64,000 nt of DNA from Adiantum capillus-veneris (lineage: Eukaryota; Streptophyta; Polypodiopsida; Polypodiales; Pteridaceae): positions 138,115,043-138,179,042 of the forward strand of contig CM043958.1 of assembly GCA_014529385.2 (NCBI GenBank), read 5' to 3'. Position numbers and translations under genes: made by a program. The notes beneath the pieces were generated by a model, which saw only the letters and a list, made by a program, of their open reading frames with translations, was not told the origin of the DNA and made no database searches. Below, piece by piece: positions 30,306-41,091 of this stretch. How positions within the stretch are numbered: position 1 is the stretch's first letter; each line of letters begins with the position of its first letter.

Positions 30306-33264
30306 CTAAGAGTTGGACCCTGCGTTCACGTTTAGTGACTCACGCAGTATCCACTTTGATCCTTGTCGCACTCTGCATCGCCGCCATGCAGCATGCTTGG
30401 TGGGACCTTGCGACATTTGCCACTTGTTGCTATGCTCTTGACGACTCCATTTCCGCACTTCAATAGCAATCTTGGATTGTCGCGCACGCTCCATTGTGAG
30501 CTTACGAGCAAATGTTGTGCGAAAAAACCAATTGAACATCTTTTCCAAATAATTGGATTGCACCATTCCACCACCATCTCGAGTATTTTTGAAGTACACT
30601 CCCCTTGCTCGATAATGGGACTTCTCCATGCCTTGAGTGCTAAAAATTTCAAGCGATCCATACTTGTGCATAAAAAATGCAGCATGCGCAAACAAGATAT
30701 GTTGTTCACATGAGTCAACGATCCACATTATTAAATAAAAGAAATCCCTTGTAATGAATACACCAAGTAAAATGACTTACCATGTAATGTGTGATGTTAT
30801 TTTCACCCCAAGAAAGGGTGAAGACCTTGGTAAAATCCGCCAAGGCTTCTTGAAATGATTGGCGTTGTTCTTCTGTTATGCTGTTAAGGCCCATAAGCTT
30901 GACCATTTTATCAAAATGTGCCCAAACTTGCTTGCGCTTGTTTGCAAGCTCGCTATTTGAATCATTGTCGGTAGTAGCTTTGCATAACTCCTTCCAAAGC
31001 TCCCAAAGGTTACCTGCCTGCTGGTTGGAGCTGTTTTGAGCATCATATCGACTTGGCTTTCCTTGGGAAACTTTCTTCAAAAAGTGTCTAGCTTTTTGTC
31101 CACTCATTGAGACTTGTTGAGCAATTTCATGGGCCTCCCCTGTGTTCTTTGCAGCAACGATAGACACATTTTCACCGTGACAGCCAATGGAATTCAAGAG
31201 TACCTCCACTCTTTTGATTGCTTCTTGGTACTTTTCCAACGGTTTCATTGTGAAAGCATAGTCAATGTGGAGCTTCAATAGCCTATCAAAAATGCGCATG
31301 AATGCGTGTAATGTACAAAAATGTACATTCGATAGAGGAAATCAAAAGATTGGATTCCAAGCGTGGTCCTTTTGATCACGGTCTGGGACATTGAGCATGG
31401 GACATCTCAGAATAGACGCTTCCCATTCTCTAACTTCATCTCCGACATCATGACAATCTAACCCTTGTTCTCCATGCCCTTGCCATGGAAGCATGGAACT
31501 GGCCTTTGCAGTGCTCTTATGTGATTTTTTTCCATTAGGTTTGTACCCTCGAGTGCAAAATGCACAAGGCATGAGATAAGAAGCCCCTTGTTTGCAGCCA
31601 AGCAAACACTTTATGGTCTTCAAATCCCCACCTAAGTGCCACTCCATATCATAACTACCAAAACCCTCAATCTCCAACTTCTGACCTGCAATTTGGGAGT
31701 GTATTACTTCTGTGATCCATGGAGTTCTCTCAAAAATCCATGAAAGTACTCCATTGGTATCTTTGGGCACCTCAATAGCACCCAACCACCAAATGTATTT
31801 CTCTGATTGCACGCTAAAAGATGGGGTGGGAGATGGCTCGACTGAATTCCTTCGCTTGGTTTGCAGAAGGGACTTGTTCATTAGAGTGACACTTAGCCTC
31901 TCTAACCTTCGGCCTTTCACTATTTGACACTCATCGAGTTTCAGCACAAAAGTGACTTTTGTGCCAAGAACTACAAAATAAATAGTGCTAAGACCTTAAA
32001 CTTCAGAGTCTATGATAAGAATAATACCAAATAAAAAAGTAAAGTGTGTCACCTTCTTCAGGTAACTCGTAAAATCTAGGCATGGCTTCTTGAAGCCTTC
32101 TAAGATCCACGAAAATATTGTTCCACATTGTGTAAGGAAAGCCCTTCTCCGAAGGTCTTATGGATAGTTTCTTACCTTTTCCCCTTGTCTTTGTTGCGCA
32201 CGAAGCATAAATTAAGGGAAGTTGGCATTGTGTCCTCAATGTGTAGGTATGTCCCAATGCGGGAGAACACATCTTCGTTTGTGGCCTTCTTTGCGAGCTT
32301 GACTTGTGAGGAACGAGAAATAGGTTTTCCACAATGCCATGTTCTTTGAGGGCATCCTTTAGGAGTTGGAAAATAGCCTGATAGGCTTTGGTGCTGATTC
32401 CAACCTCATCACAAGCTTGTTGAACGTCATCATCACTAACCACATTTCTTAATTTACGCATAAGGTCCTTGGTGACTGCATCCTTAATGTGCTTACCTCT
32501 AGGTGATTGTAAGATAGAAATCAGCGTTCTGGGTATTGAGACAACTAGTGAGAAGGTTGACTCGATCATCTTGGCTTGTTCCACCGCATGCCTCCTGGAT
32601 GAAGTTTCTAGCAAACAAATAAACATAAATGTTAGAAAATAGTGTGAAGTAAGAATGCATCATGCAAGTAAAGACCAAATCACCTTGTGGCTGTAACTCG
32701 TTGTTTGCGTGCTCCTCCCGAATGTGCAAGAGTTTCAATGGATGAATATGTGCGTTTGCGTTCCCTTGCACCAAGGGGTGTTTCTTTCAAGTATGTGATG
32801 TTGTTGGTAAGCTTCTGGATGTGGGACTCCTTTTCTTGCATTTGTTGTTCAAGAGTTTTAACTACCCTCTCCGAAGAGGCAACACTCTCTTGTAATCCCA
32901 TCGTCTTGAGGTGAAGAGCTTGACATTCGTGCATCCACATATGCAAAGAAGCATCTGCACCCATACACAACCGCTTGCAATAGCCTAACAAACCTGCTTC
33001 TTCCCTCCCAAGAAATTGAAGAAATGTGTAAAGGCTATTAAACGGTGGATGGAAGCGGCTCATAGGATCGTAAGGGTACAAATGGCCATCCACCCAAATG
33101 TCAACATTGGTCTCACAAGCGGTGCGACGTTCCTATGATGACCTTTGATCACCTTCACTAGTGGTCTTTGGTGCAAATGCCGTGAGTAAGCAAATATGTG
33201 TGCTTTTGGTGTGCGGAGTACGTGGTGGTGGAAGCAAACCATTTGTGATGTCCGTGAGCACCAT
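30306..33264 (-). pseudogene. T transposase-like gene, four exons, DDE type
   Basis: The ATG at 33264 (CTTCCATGG context) starts exon 1 (to 32684), with a coiled coil near SERVVKTLEQQMQEKE. Exon 2 is 32594-32053, exon 3 is 31970-30781 (GTAAGT donor), exon 4 is about 30728-30306. All phases match and give about 911 codons. Candidate catalytic acids are D in FVLKLDECQIVKGRRLERL, D in WHLGGDLKTIKCLLGC and E in FSTQGMEKSHYRARGVYF. A CAFC pair lies between the second and third. Two in-frame stops, TAG at 33133 and TGA at 31342, look like C-to-T changes of CAG and TGG. The exon 4 acceptor lacks a visible AG. The family is not assigned; the GGD...CxxC...QGxEK pattern resembles uncharacterised eukaryotic transposases. 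Its job would be to cut and join the T ends. Confidence 0.78.
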
Positions 33265-33811
33265 GGAAGCTGTTGCGTGAGGAAGCAAATGATGAAAAAA
33301 TAGAGGGGGAAGGGTAGAGAGGTTGAGGAAGATGGGAGGAGAGAAGGAGGGAGGGGGAGGAGGAGGAAGTTAAGGGCAAGGAGGGAGAGGAGAGGGAGAG
33401 AGACAGAGGAGGGAGGAGGGAGGAGGGAGGAGGAGGAGAGAACAAAATGTTTATTACTTTTTGGGGGAAAAGAGTTTTGAAAAAATGGACTTTCAAGTCA
33501 AAAAATGATTTTTGGATATGTATATATGTTGGAAGGGAGTTTTAAGTAAAAAACAAGTAAAAATGAATTTTTTTTTAAAAGTCAAATTTTGTCTCTTTGT
33601 GACCCACGTTTCTGCTGATGTGGACACACCGCTATGCTTCCTTCACTTTAAAAAAAGCTAGAGAGAGAAAGTAACCCTTTAGGTCCACATCCTACATTTG
33701 TCTAAAAAGAAGGCTAGAAAAGCCTACTCAAAACTACCTTCTTCAATGCCCTTGCCCCCTAAACCCCACACAACATTAGCCTTAATTTCTAAAAATTAGG
33801 ATTCCTTACAA
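33265..33811 (-). other. right subterminal region of T, promoter and leader of the transposase gene
   Basis: Immediately upstream of the transposase ATG the minus strand is a long pyrimidine tract (33300-33440, CTCCTCCCTCC type), as in the leaders of many plant genes. Further out are AT-rich blocks such as CCAAAAATCATTTTTTGACTT that echo the AAAAAAGCATTTTTTGACC palindrome at the left end of T. No coding feature is seen. Confidence 0.5.
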
Positions 33812-33842
33812 GGCCCATGCAAGGTTCATATTTCTCCTAATG
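33812..33842 (-). repeat. right terminal inverted repeat of T
   Basis: In reverse complement it reads CATTAGGAGAAATATGAACC and then TTGCATGGGCC, pairing with the left end at 24303-24333. Element A1 sequence resumes at 33843. Confidence 0.88.
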
Positions 33843-36078
33843 TTGCAAATGGAAATTTGCCCACCTCGTTTCGCAGAGCTTGGTCTACATCATGAAGTAC
33901 TTAAGACTTTGGTGATCCGTTCCGCAGAATTAAAGGAGTCCCTAATAAATAGTTCTTCCATGAGTCTAGGGCATGTAGAACTCCGAGGAGTTCCTTTTCA
34001 TATATGCTTAGAGCTTGCTCAACAGGGTCGAGCCTTTGAATTTCATAGCCTATGGCATGCCTTTCCTGAAGCAAAATAGCTCCAAGGCAATTACCACAAG
34101 CGTCACATTGGACCTCAAATGGCTTTGAGAGATCCGATAGTGTAAGCACGGGTTGAGAGATAAGCTTTTCAAAATCATTGTTCTCCTTGGCTGACCATGT
34201 ATACTTAACATTTTTCTTTGTTAGGTCATGTAATGGTCCTGCTATTAGTGAGAACTTTTCTATGAAGCGTCTATAGTATGCACACATACCTATAAAGCTT
34301 CTTAGTTCATGAAGATTCCTTGGTTTAGGCCATCCTTTTATTACCTCTAACTTTGATGGATCCATTTGGATGCCATCTTGAGAGATAATGTGACCTAAAT
34401 ACTAAATCTCTTGTAAGAAAAATTCAGCTTTCTTTTGGTTAACATAAAGTTTATTCTCTCTTAGAACTTGAAATATTAACTGGTCCAGGAGATGTTGCTT
34501 GTGTTTATCTAATGACTTAGAGTAGATGATGATATCATCAAAGAACACTCTAATAAAGGTTCGGTGAGGCTTGAATAGCTTCTCCATCAAGCGGTTGAAT
34601 GTGATTGGTGCATTGGTCAACCCAAAAGGCATGACAATGTATTCGTAAAGACCAAACGTAGTGCAAAATGAGGTCTTTACAATGTCTTGATCAACTATCC
34701 TTATTTGATGATAGCCACTTTTTAGGTCAATCCTACTGAAGTAGGTGGACCCTTGTAGCTTATCAAATAGGTCTTCTACCCATGGAACGGGAAACCTATT
34801 CTTGATAGTGATCCTATTTAGTTCTCTATAGTCGACACACATACGATACGTGCCGTCTTTCTTTTGTACTAATAGCACACGAGAACAAAATGGAAATGAG
34901 TTAGGCCTAACCATGCCCTTATCAACTAACTCATCCACTTGCCGCATAATCTCATCTTGTTCAGCTTGAGAAACTCCATAAGGAGATTTGTTATGCGGTG
35001 AACTTCTTGGAAGAAGTTCAATTGCATGGTCATCATTGCCTCGTTTAGGAGGTAGCTCACAAGGGATGTCGTCAATAAAGACATCTTGAAACCCCTTGAG
35101 AAAATTGGCGAACTCTAATTCCTTTTGATTGTTTATATTTTCTTTTGCTAAAACATTAGGTTCATTTTCAGAGTCTTTAACAAAAATCCTGTACACGAAA
35201 ATAGAGCTCTTTATTGACTTATTGAATTCTTGTGTATATACAATGGGTATGGTGTTACCCATTTCCTTAGCATCTATGTACATATCTTTTTCTCGGAACT
35301 TAAAGGAGATTCTCCTTTCAGGGAATTTAACATTGGCAGCCATGCAATCAAACCATGGTGCCCCTAGGATTACATCCTCATGCCTGAGAGGAGAGATAAA
35401 GAATTCCTCTTTGTCCACATAGCTTTGGACATGGAGCCTCAATTTCCCAATTAAGGGAGTGACTAAATCTTTTTGCCCCTTGAAAGAACCATCTGCGGGT
35501 AGGACATCTCCCATCTCGCAGGCTTGTATGCCTAGCTTGGTGGCCAACTCTATGGATATAAAATTGTGAGTACAACCAGGGTCAAAGAGAATAAAAGCAT
35601 CATGTTCTCTTACCTTTCCCCAAGCATGGCATAGAGGAGATCCTTTGTGGTGAATTTCCTCCTCTTGGATTTTGACCAATGTAGCTCTAGGAGGTTCATG
35701 GCAGGTGTTCTTTTGGGGATAAGCATGGTACGCATGCCCTTGCTTGCGGCACTTGAAACAAAAATTATCCTTGAGATAATTCTCAAGCTCTTCAGGAGAG
35801 AGTTTGTTTTTGCCTTTGTAAACTCCCATCTCCTTAGCTTTGTTGGATTTTCCCTTAGGAGACTTTTGGAGATTTTCCTTCCCCTTAGGATCATTGGAAC
35901 CATTGTTTTTTGTGGGCTTAGAATCTCTTTTAGCCCCCGTTTGGAAATTGATTCGAGAAGCCACCATAGTATGGTGTACAACAGTAAATATGGTGTGTGG
36001 CCTTTGGGAGTTGACATACTCCGCCATTTCTTCAGTTAAGCCCGCACAAAATTGTTGCTTTTGCTCTCCAAAATCCAA
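33843..36078 (-). pseudogene. element A1 Gag C-terminus, protease, reverse transcriptase, RNase H
   Basis: A frame of about 558 codons (36078-34402) holds a zinc knuckle FCFKCRKQGHAYHAYP with its last Cys replaced by Tyr, and a protease loop FILFDPGCTHNFIS (Pro after the catalytic Asp instead of Ser/Thr/Cys). It then holds RT blocks [70 protein letters not shown] and the catalytic VFFDDIIIYSKS. One stop at 34402 separates it from a second frame (34365-33901) with MDPSKLEVIKGWPKPRN and RNase H FEVQCDACGNCLGAILLQE and YEKELLGVLHALDSWKNYLL. RNase H is cut by T. The RT motifs are complete, so loss of function was fairly recent in this part. Confidence 0.93.
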
Positions 36079-36111
36079 CTTCTTGAAGACAGTGGCTTTG
36101 AGTTGTAAGTC

Positions 36112-37213
36112 TCAAAACTTGTCTACATATTTGTGAATGGATTCATAGGGAGAGGGCTTCAAGCTTTGCCATTCGGTGAGTAGTTTGTCTTTGGCACTGG
36201 TGGCCAAAAATTGCTTCACAAGGGAATATCTTAAAGCTTTCCATGTTCGTGGAGATTCACCGTTGGCCCGTAGGCTAGAACACCATTGCCTGGTGGACTT
36301 TTGAAAGTGCATAGCTATATGGCGTAGCTTAGAGGCCTCCGTGAAGCCCTCATCTCCAAAAGCCGCATCGAACTGTTGGATAAAATCCAAGACTTTGTCC
36401 GTAGCACCAAAAGTGCCATCATAGGTAAGGAAAGAGATGCTCTTCCCTCCCTCTTTGAACTTCTTGAGCTTGGAAAACTTCTTCCACGTGGCATAAGATT
36501 TCCTATGGCCTCTTCTTTTTGATGGTTCAAAGGTTGCACCATCACTTTCTTCAGAAGGTGAAGAATCTGAGGAAGATAGAGAAGAGGGTGACCTCTTTCT
36601 CGCTTTTTCTTACCTTGATCGTCTTTGTCTTCACCATCACTTTCATATGAGGAAGAGGATGAAGAAGATTGAGAAGAGGGTGTCCTCTTATCGCCTTTTT
36701 CTTCTCTTGCTTTTTGTCATCCCTCTTTGAAGTAGGGTGGGGAGAAGTATGTGATGGTCTTCTCCGTTTTGGAGGTGATGGGGGAGAGCTTTTAGCATGT
36801 AGTCTTTGTGGAGCCATCTCCGCTGAGGTGCCAGGAGACCCACTTCTTTCTTATTCCTTTGGTGGGGGCTCTTGAGTTCTACTTTGAGAAGGAGATGCGT
36901 CATCAAGGAGCAAATTTTTGAGCCCTTCATATGGATCCTCTTCTTCTTCTTCTTCCCGAATCCGAGAGAGACCTCTTTTGGAAGTCTCACAAGGAGGCTT
37001 CCTAGGTGCTCTCTCATCATGGTGGGGAGCTTGGAGAATCCCATGAGCACAAAGCTGTCGTTGCACTGCACTTTGGAGGGATGGATTGCCCATGGCTTGT
37101 TGAATCCTAGAAACAAGATAGTTAACAAGCATTGGGGCATCATTAGTAGCCTGATCATTAGCAAAATTAAAGTTATCAACATTAATTTTAGTCTCTTTAC
37201 TATTGTCAGCCAT
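36112..37213 (-). pseudogene. element A1 gag
   Basis: The ATG at 37213 (GAATGGC) opens MADNSKETKINVDNFNFAND. It continues through a polyacidic patch (REEEEEEDPYEGL) to a premature stop near 36849. Basic proline- and serine-rich sequence in other frames leads to the capsid-like retrotransposon Gag block (VLDFIQQFDAAFGDEGFTEA, then TRQWCSSLRANGESPRTW and YSLVKQFLATSAKDKLLTEW) in 36540-36112. That is followed by one stop before the frame described at 36078. At least two frameshifts and two stops are visible. Confidence 0.85.
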
Positions 37214-37614
37214 TCTAACAACTTTTAGGTGTAAAAGTTTTAGGTGTACTTTGGCACTTGAAGCCCTAGTTGCTACTCCTTTACCCCTTTCGAAAAAGCG
37301 CTCAAGCTATTGTACCCTTCGCTCGAATACCATTAATTGCAAGGAATAAAAGAGAGGGTCATTCAACACCAAAACAACACCAACTCCTATCAAGCTTTCT
37401 AATAGCTCAATAGTGGTTAAGCCATAGGCAAGCGCCTTAGGACTCCACTATTAAGACCATAGCTCTCGACGATGATGCCCTGCTAACTGCACAAAGGCAG
37501 GCACACTTCAAGGCCAAAATCCCTATTCTACTTACTCACATGCAAATAATAATACCAACCATTTATAGCTAGCTTGAGGACCTCCCTTCTTGAGCAAGAA
37601 AAAATAAACCTTGT
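37214..37614 (-). other. A1 5' leader
   Basis: The non-coding leader lies between primer-binding site and gag start, transcribed leftward. It contains no recognisable gene. Dimerisation and packaging signals would be expected here but I cannot identify them. Confidence 0.5.
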
Positions 37615-37626
37615 GCTCTAATACCA
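37615..37626 (-). promoter_or_regulatory. primer-binding site of element A1 (initiator-Met tRNA)
   Basis: On the minus strand TGGTATTAGAGC differs at one base from TGGTATCAGAGC and lies one base inside the LTR end at 37628. This fixes the orientation of A1 and identifies 37628-49109 as the 5' LTR. Confidence 0.85.
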
Positions 37627-37816
37627 ACGTAACATTTAAAGGTCTAGTAACTTGTGTGTAGTGGAAAATAGCATGTGCTTGGGTGGAGAGAGAAGCAAAA
37701 GTATAACACCTAGTTAGATAGCATGAACAATACTTCAAAAGAGAGAGAAATTAAAAAAATGACAACATTTGTGGACCGAATTTGCATGGAGCCGGTCCCC
37801 CCTCCAAAAGGCTTTG

Positions 37817-38283
37817 TGTAGACGGCTGGATAGTTCACTGTGTGGGAGCGTCTTCTTAGAGGATGGAAGCGAATTACTTAGTAGTTACTATGGTAATTAC
37901 TACAGTAAACCCGAAGTGTATAAATAGGGCCCATTACATTGTAATCGGGTTGGCAATTATTATCATTTGGGTTAGCGCCTTGGCTATACTTGTACTTGAG
38001 GATCATTGGCAGTATTGTCGGCTGTACTTTCTCTCTATAAATCATATTCGTTGTAATCTTGATCTGTGATCCCAATCATGGCATATATTCCAGTTACACT
38101 TACTTCTCGTCCAATATTTTGAATCTGAATCTTATTTTAGTACATAAGTCTGACTGTTATTTCAGTATCCAAATTCCAGTCTAGTCTCTGATTCCTGTCC
38201 AGTCTGCTGTCTGAAATCTTCCTACACTGCTGAAATCTTCCAACACTGGAATTAGATGTCTCAAGAGATCAGCTCCAATTCCA
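37817..38283 (+). repeat. 5' LTR of element B
   Basis: It runs from TGTAGACGGCTGG to CTCCAATTCCA. It carries TATAAATAGGGCCCA at 37919. It differs from the 3' LTR by scattered substitutions and several small indels, so it is of moderate age. Confidence 0.95.
37919..37926 (+). promoter_or_regulatory. TATA box in element B 5' LTR
   Basis: TATAAATA is directly followed by GGGCCCATT and is repeated at 47380-47387 in the 3' LTR. It marks the likely start region of the B transcript about 30 bases downstream. Confidence 0.75.
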
Positions 38284-38357
38284 TTTTGTCAATCACGGTG
38301 GCTCGAGCTGAAGCTCGTTGACTGAAAGACTCTTCTCCCTGTTCGAAGTTTTCAGCA
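38284..38357 (+). promoter_or_regulatory. element B leader with possible primer-binding site
   Basis: No initiator-Met site is present. A TGG at 38299 starts TGGCTCGAGCTGAAGCTC, 15 bases from the LTR, and contains a small hairpin CGAGCT-GA-AGCTCG. It could be a primer site for another tRNA, but I cannot match it by eye to a particular one. Confidence 0.35.
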
Positions 38358-39655
38358 ATGGCACCAAAATCCAATCGAGGCCGGAAATCAACCATTCGTG
38401 TTGACCCCATTCCTGAGGAGTCGGGAAGAGAGTCTAACCCCAAGCAAGAGAGGATGACTGACACTGAGGATCAGGAGGAGCATAGTCAGGCTGATGAGGC
38501 GCAGGACTCACAGCACTCCAGTCATTCTCGATGCCGACGGGCAGAACGAGAAGCACGGAAGGAAAATAGTTCCAAGAGTTCTCGGTCCCGACAGAGAGAT
38601 GAGGATACCAGGGGCAATAAAGGAAGTCACCGTACTTCTAGCAGACAAACCAGAGAAGACACTGACACGGAGACAGAGACAGAGATTGATTGGGATGCTG
38701 ACACTGACAATTGCAAGAAGGCTCCCAAGCGTCATTCTGAATCCAAGAGGATAAGTGGCAGGATCAGTAGTAATCGAAATGATTACACAGCTTCCCTGAA
38801 GATTTCCTTTCCAATATTCAAGGGGGGGGGAAAAGCATGATCCAGATGTTCACATACAAGCTTTCGATCAGTATGCTAAACTAAAAAACATTGATGAAGA
38901 TGATTGGGGGGAATATTTTCCACAAACTTTGAAGGAGGCAGCGAGAAAATGGTATTACCATTACCCTGCATGCTAGCTCAGATCATATAACAAATTGCTT
39001 AAGGCCTTCAGGTTGGAATAATCCAACAATAGAGGGGACGAAGATATTCTCTGTGAATTAGATAAGATCAAATAGAGGAATTTGTCAGTCCGCAGCTATG
39101 TGGAAAAGATAAAGGAGCTAACAGGCACTTGCAAGAACCGCCATCTGAGAAGAGATTGAGGGCATGGTTCCTGAATGGGTTCAGAAGCAAGAAGCTTAGG
39201 GAACAAGAGGTACCAACCCCTACAAAAAAATTCAATGATTTGGTCCAAAGGGCATTAAAGATGGAACAGCAGGCTAAGAAGGAAAAGAGCCACAAGAAGC
39301 GAAGGACCAGTAGCAGTAGCTCTGCTACTACTGAAACTTCATATTCCAGTGAGATGTCCAGTAGCTCTGAATAGAGTAGTTCTAATGAACGAGCAAAGGA
39401 GAAATCAAAGAACGGATCCTGGATCAAGAAAATTGAAGAGATGGCTAGGCAGATTGCCGAAATTAGCCACACAAGACAGCCAGTTTGAAAGATGGAGACT
39501 TGGTGTTCAAGATGCAAATCCAAGGACCATATCTCCACTGAATGTCCACAATGTACCTACTACAAGGCCTTTGGTCACCTATGGATTAATTGTGGAATCA
39601 GAATTCACCACTTTAAGAAAGGAAAAGATATGTCAGTGTTGCCTACATTGAACCA
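38358..39655 (+). pseudogene. element B gag
   Basis: The ATG (GCAATGGCACC) opens MAPKSNRGRKSTIRVDPIPE, a highly charged Ser/Arg/Glu-rich N-terminus. After ISFPIFKGGG a run of nine G (38822-38830) causes a frameshift. The capsid-like part continues in another frame (VHIQAFDQYAKLKNIDEDDW, LKEAARKWYYHY), broken by stops and shifting again near 39129 to LRAWFLNGFRSKKLREQE. A Ser-rich linker follows, then CSRCKSKDHISTECPQC, a first cysteine cluster. Confidence 0.8.
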
Positions 39656-39877
39656 ATGAAGGTAGAACCAGTCAAGGTAGCTCAAGAGGAGAGACGAGGT
39701 ACCAGTGGTGTTGGTGAGGGACGTGGCAGATACCAACCAAGAATGGGCAGAGACAGAGGAAGAGGCAATTTCCAGAACAGGAGCATGAATTGCTATACTT
39801 GTGGGAAGTATGGTCATTTTGAAGCACAATGTCCAGATGCACCTATAACGACTACTACTGAGGCTAAGGCACCATAG
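39656..39877 (+). pseudogene. element B nucleocapsid zinc knuckle segment
   Basis: The frame is Arg/Gly-rich (RRGTSGVGEGRGRYQPRMGR) followed by CYTCGKYGHFEAQC, a perfect CX2CX4HX4C zinc knuckle. It binds element RNA during packaging. It is separated from upstream gag and downstream protease by stops. Confidence 0.85.
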
Positions 39878-40084
39878 CCAGTCCCAGTCAGGGTAGTTAC
39901 CAGGAGAAAGGGAGTAGTCATTTAAGAAATCCCAGACACTTCGGAAGCACCAGTCAATCCTAACAGCAGCAATTGGGCTCAACAAAGGGAAGTTTGGAAG
40001 TCCAAAGGTAAAGAGAAGGTGGTAGATGAGTGGCAAGAGTAGAGGGAACTAGCAGCTAAAACCACCGAGGATTTAGCTAAGAAG

Positions 40085-40978
40085 TTGCCAGAGCAGCCAG
40101 AAAGTTTCAAAGCTAGAGTCATTCAGAAGATACCAGCCCAATCGACTGATAAAGCTCAATCAGTACCGGCCATGATCGAGACCATGCTGGCTGTGGTACA
40201 TGGACTAGCTGATGAAATGGGAGTGGATAGAAAGAGTAGAAGCACTGAAAAAGAAGAATGGAAGTGTGAAGATACCAGTTCTTCAAGATCTGACAATCAG
40301 TCTGACCAAGAGAGAGAAGAAATTCATGGGAAAATTTGTGATAGAATTCAGAAGCTGACTGTAGAGCTGGAGGATATAAGAAAAACCTTGCTTGAGGTGG
40401 CCAACTTTATCAGACAGCGCAGGAAAGCTGAGGCAGAGGCCAGAACAGTGGACCTGGCGGCTATCCGAGATGATGAAGTTCCACTTATTCAGGTAGAGTA
40501 CAAGGTCAGGAAGCAGTGGGAACCTCTCTCAAGCGTTATCCTGGATGGAGGGGCAGGAGTCAACATAATGGGAGCCCATCTTCAGCAAAGAATGGGTATC
40601 ACCAATATGAAACCACCACCATTCAAAGTATGGATGGCAGATCATACAGTAGTACAGGCGACAGGTATGATTGAAAACATGCAGATAAGAGTTGGGAGTG
40701 AGAAATTCAAAACCAGTTTCCTAGTCTTGGATAGGCATGGAGCATATGGGATGCTACTAGGGCGCCCATGGTTGAGAACAACACATGCTATTCATGACTA
40801 TGCAAACCAAACTTTGACCATAGAAGGGGCCAGTGGTAGAATCCAAATCCAGACCAACAATACCAGGATCTGGAAAAAGGAACTGAGGAAGAAGGAGTTA
40901 TGTCAAAAGTATAGAGCCAAGAAGATCGAGCGAATGCTAGCGGCTATGAACATATTTCCTTTGAAGAAATTGACTTGA
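40085..40978 (+). pseudogene. element B aspartic protease region
   Basis: A 297-codon open frame begins with a charged linker and a coiled-coil-like section (KICDRIQKLTVELEDIRKTL). The retropepsin follows: catalytic loop VILDGGAGVNIMG (DGGA where DTGA or DSGA is usual), strand motif FLVLDRHGAYGMLLGRPWLR with the hydrophobic LLGRPWL flap-end block, then HAIHDYANQTLTIEG. The frame ends where the reverse transcriptase should begin. A few codons of the RT linker (LLNKEQVDKQKRRFHDQF) follow in another frame. Confidence 0.85.
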
Positions 40979-41091
40979 ATGCAGTCTTGCTGAACAAAGA
41001 ACAAGTTGACAAGCAGAAGAGACGATTCCATGATCAGTTTACAAGACCACTTATTGATATGTCGTAGATTCAGTCAGGCTGAGCAAGGCTA

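Larger units (their letters stand above)
24303..33842. mobile_element. transposon T: 9.54-kb DNA transposon carrying a histone H3 gene
   Basis: The left end reads CATTAGGAAAAATATGAACC and the right end, reverse-complemented, reads CATTAGGAGAAATATGAACC (19 of 20 identical). A shared GGGCC follows 7 bases later. These ends coincide exactly with the points where A1 coding sequence stops (WANFHLQ at 33845) and resumes (FHFHIAHIAG at 24301), so T is an insertion. Inside are two + strand gene-like units, a central double stem-loop, a minus-strand H3-like gene and a minus-strand transposase-like gene. The CATTA ends resemble CACTA termini, but the transposase does not look like En/Spm to me, so the superfamily is left open. 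A clear target duplication is not visible; at most one base appears duplicated. Confidence 0.88.

Noticed and set aside
33300-33440. Ser/Pro/Leu-rich open frame in the purine/pyrimidine tract
   Set aside because: Low-complexity CTCC repeats create open frames. The tract is better read as the leader of the transposase gene.
24303-33842. Calling T a CACTA (En/Spm) element
   Set aside because: The CATTA ends are similar, but the transposase lacks features I recognise from that superfamily and no 3-bp target duplication is visible.
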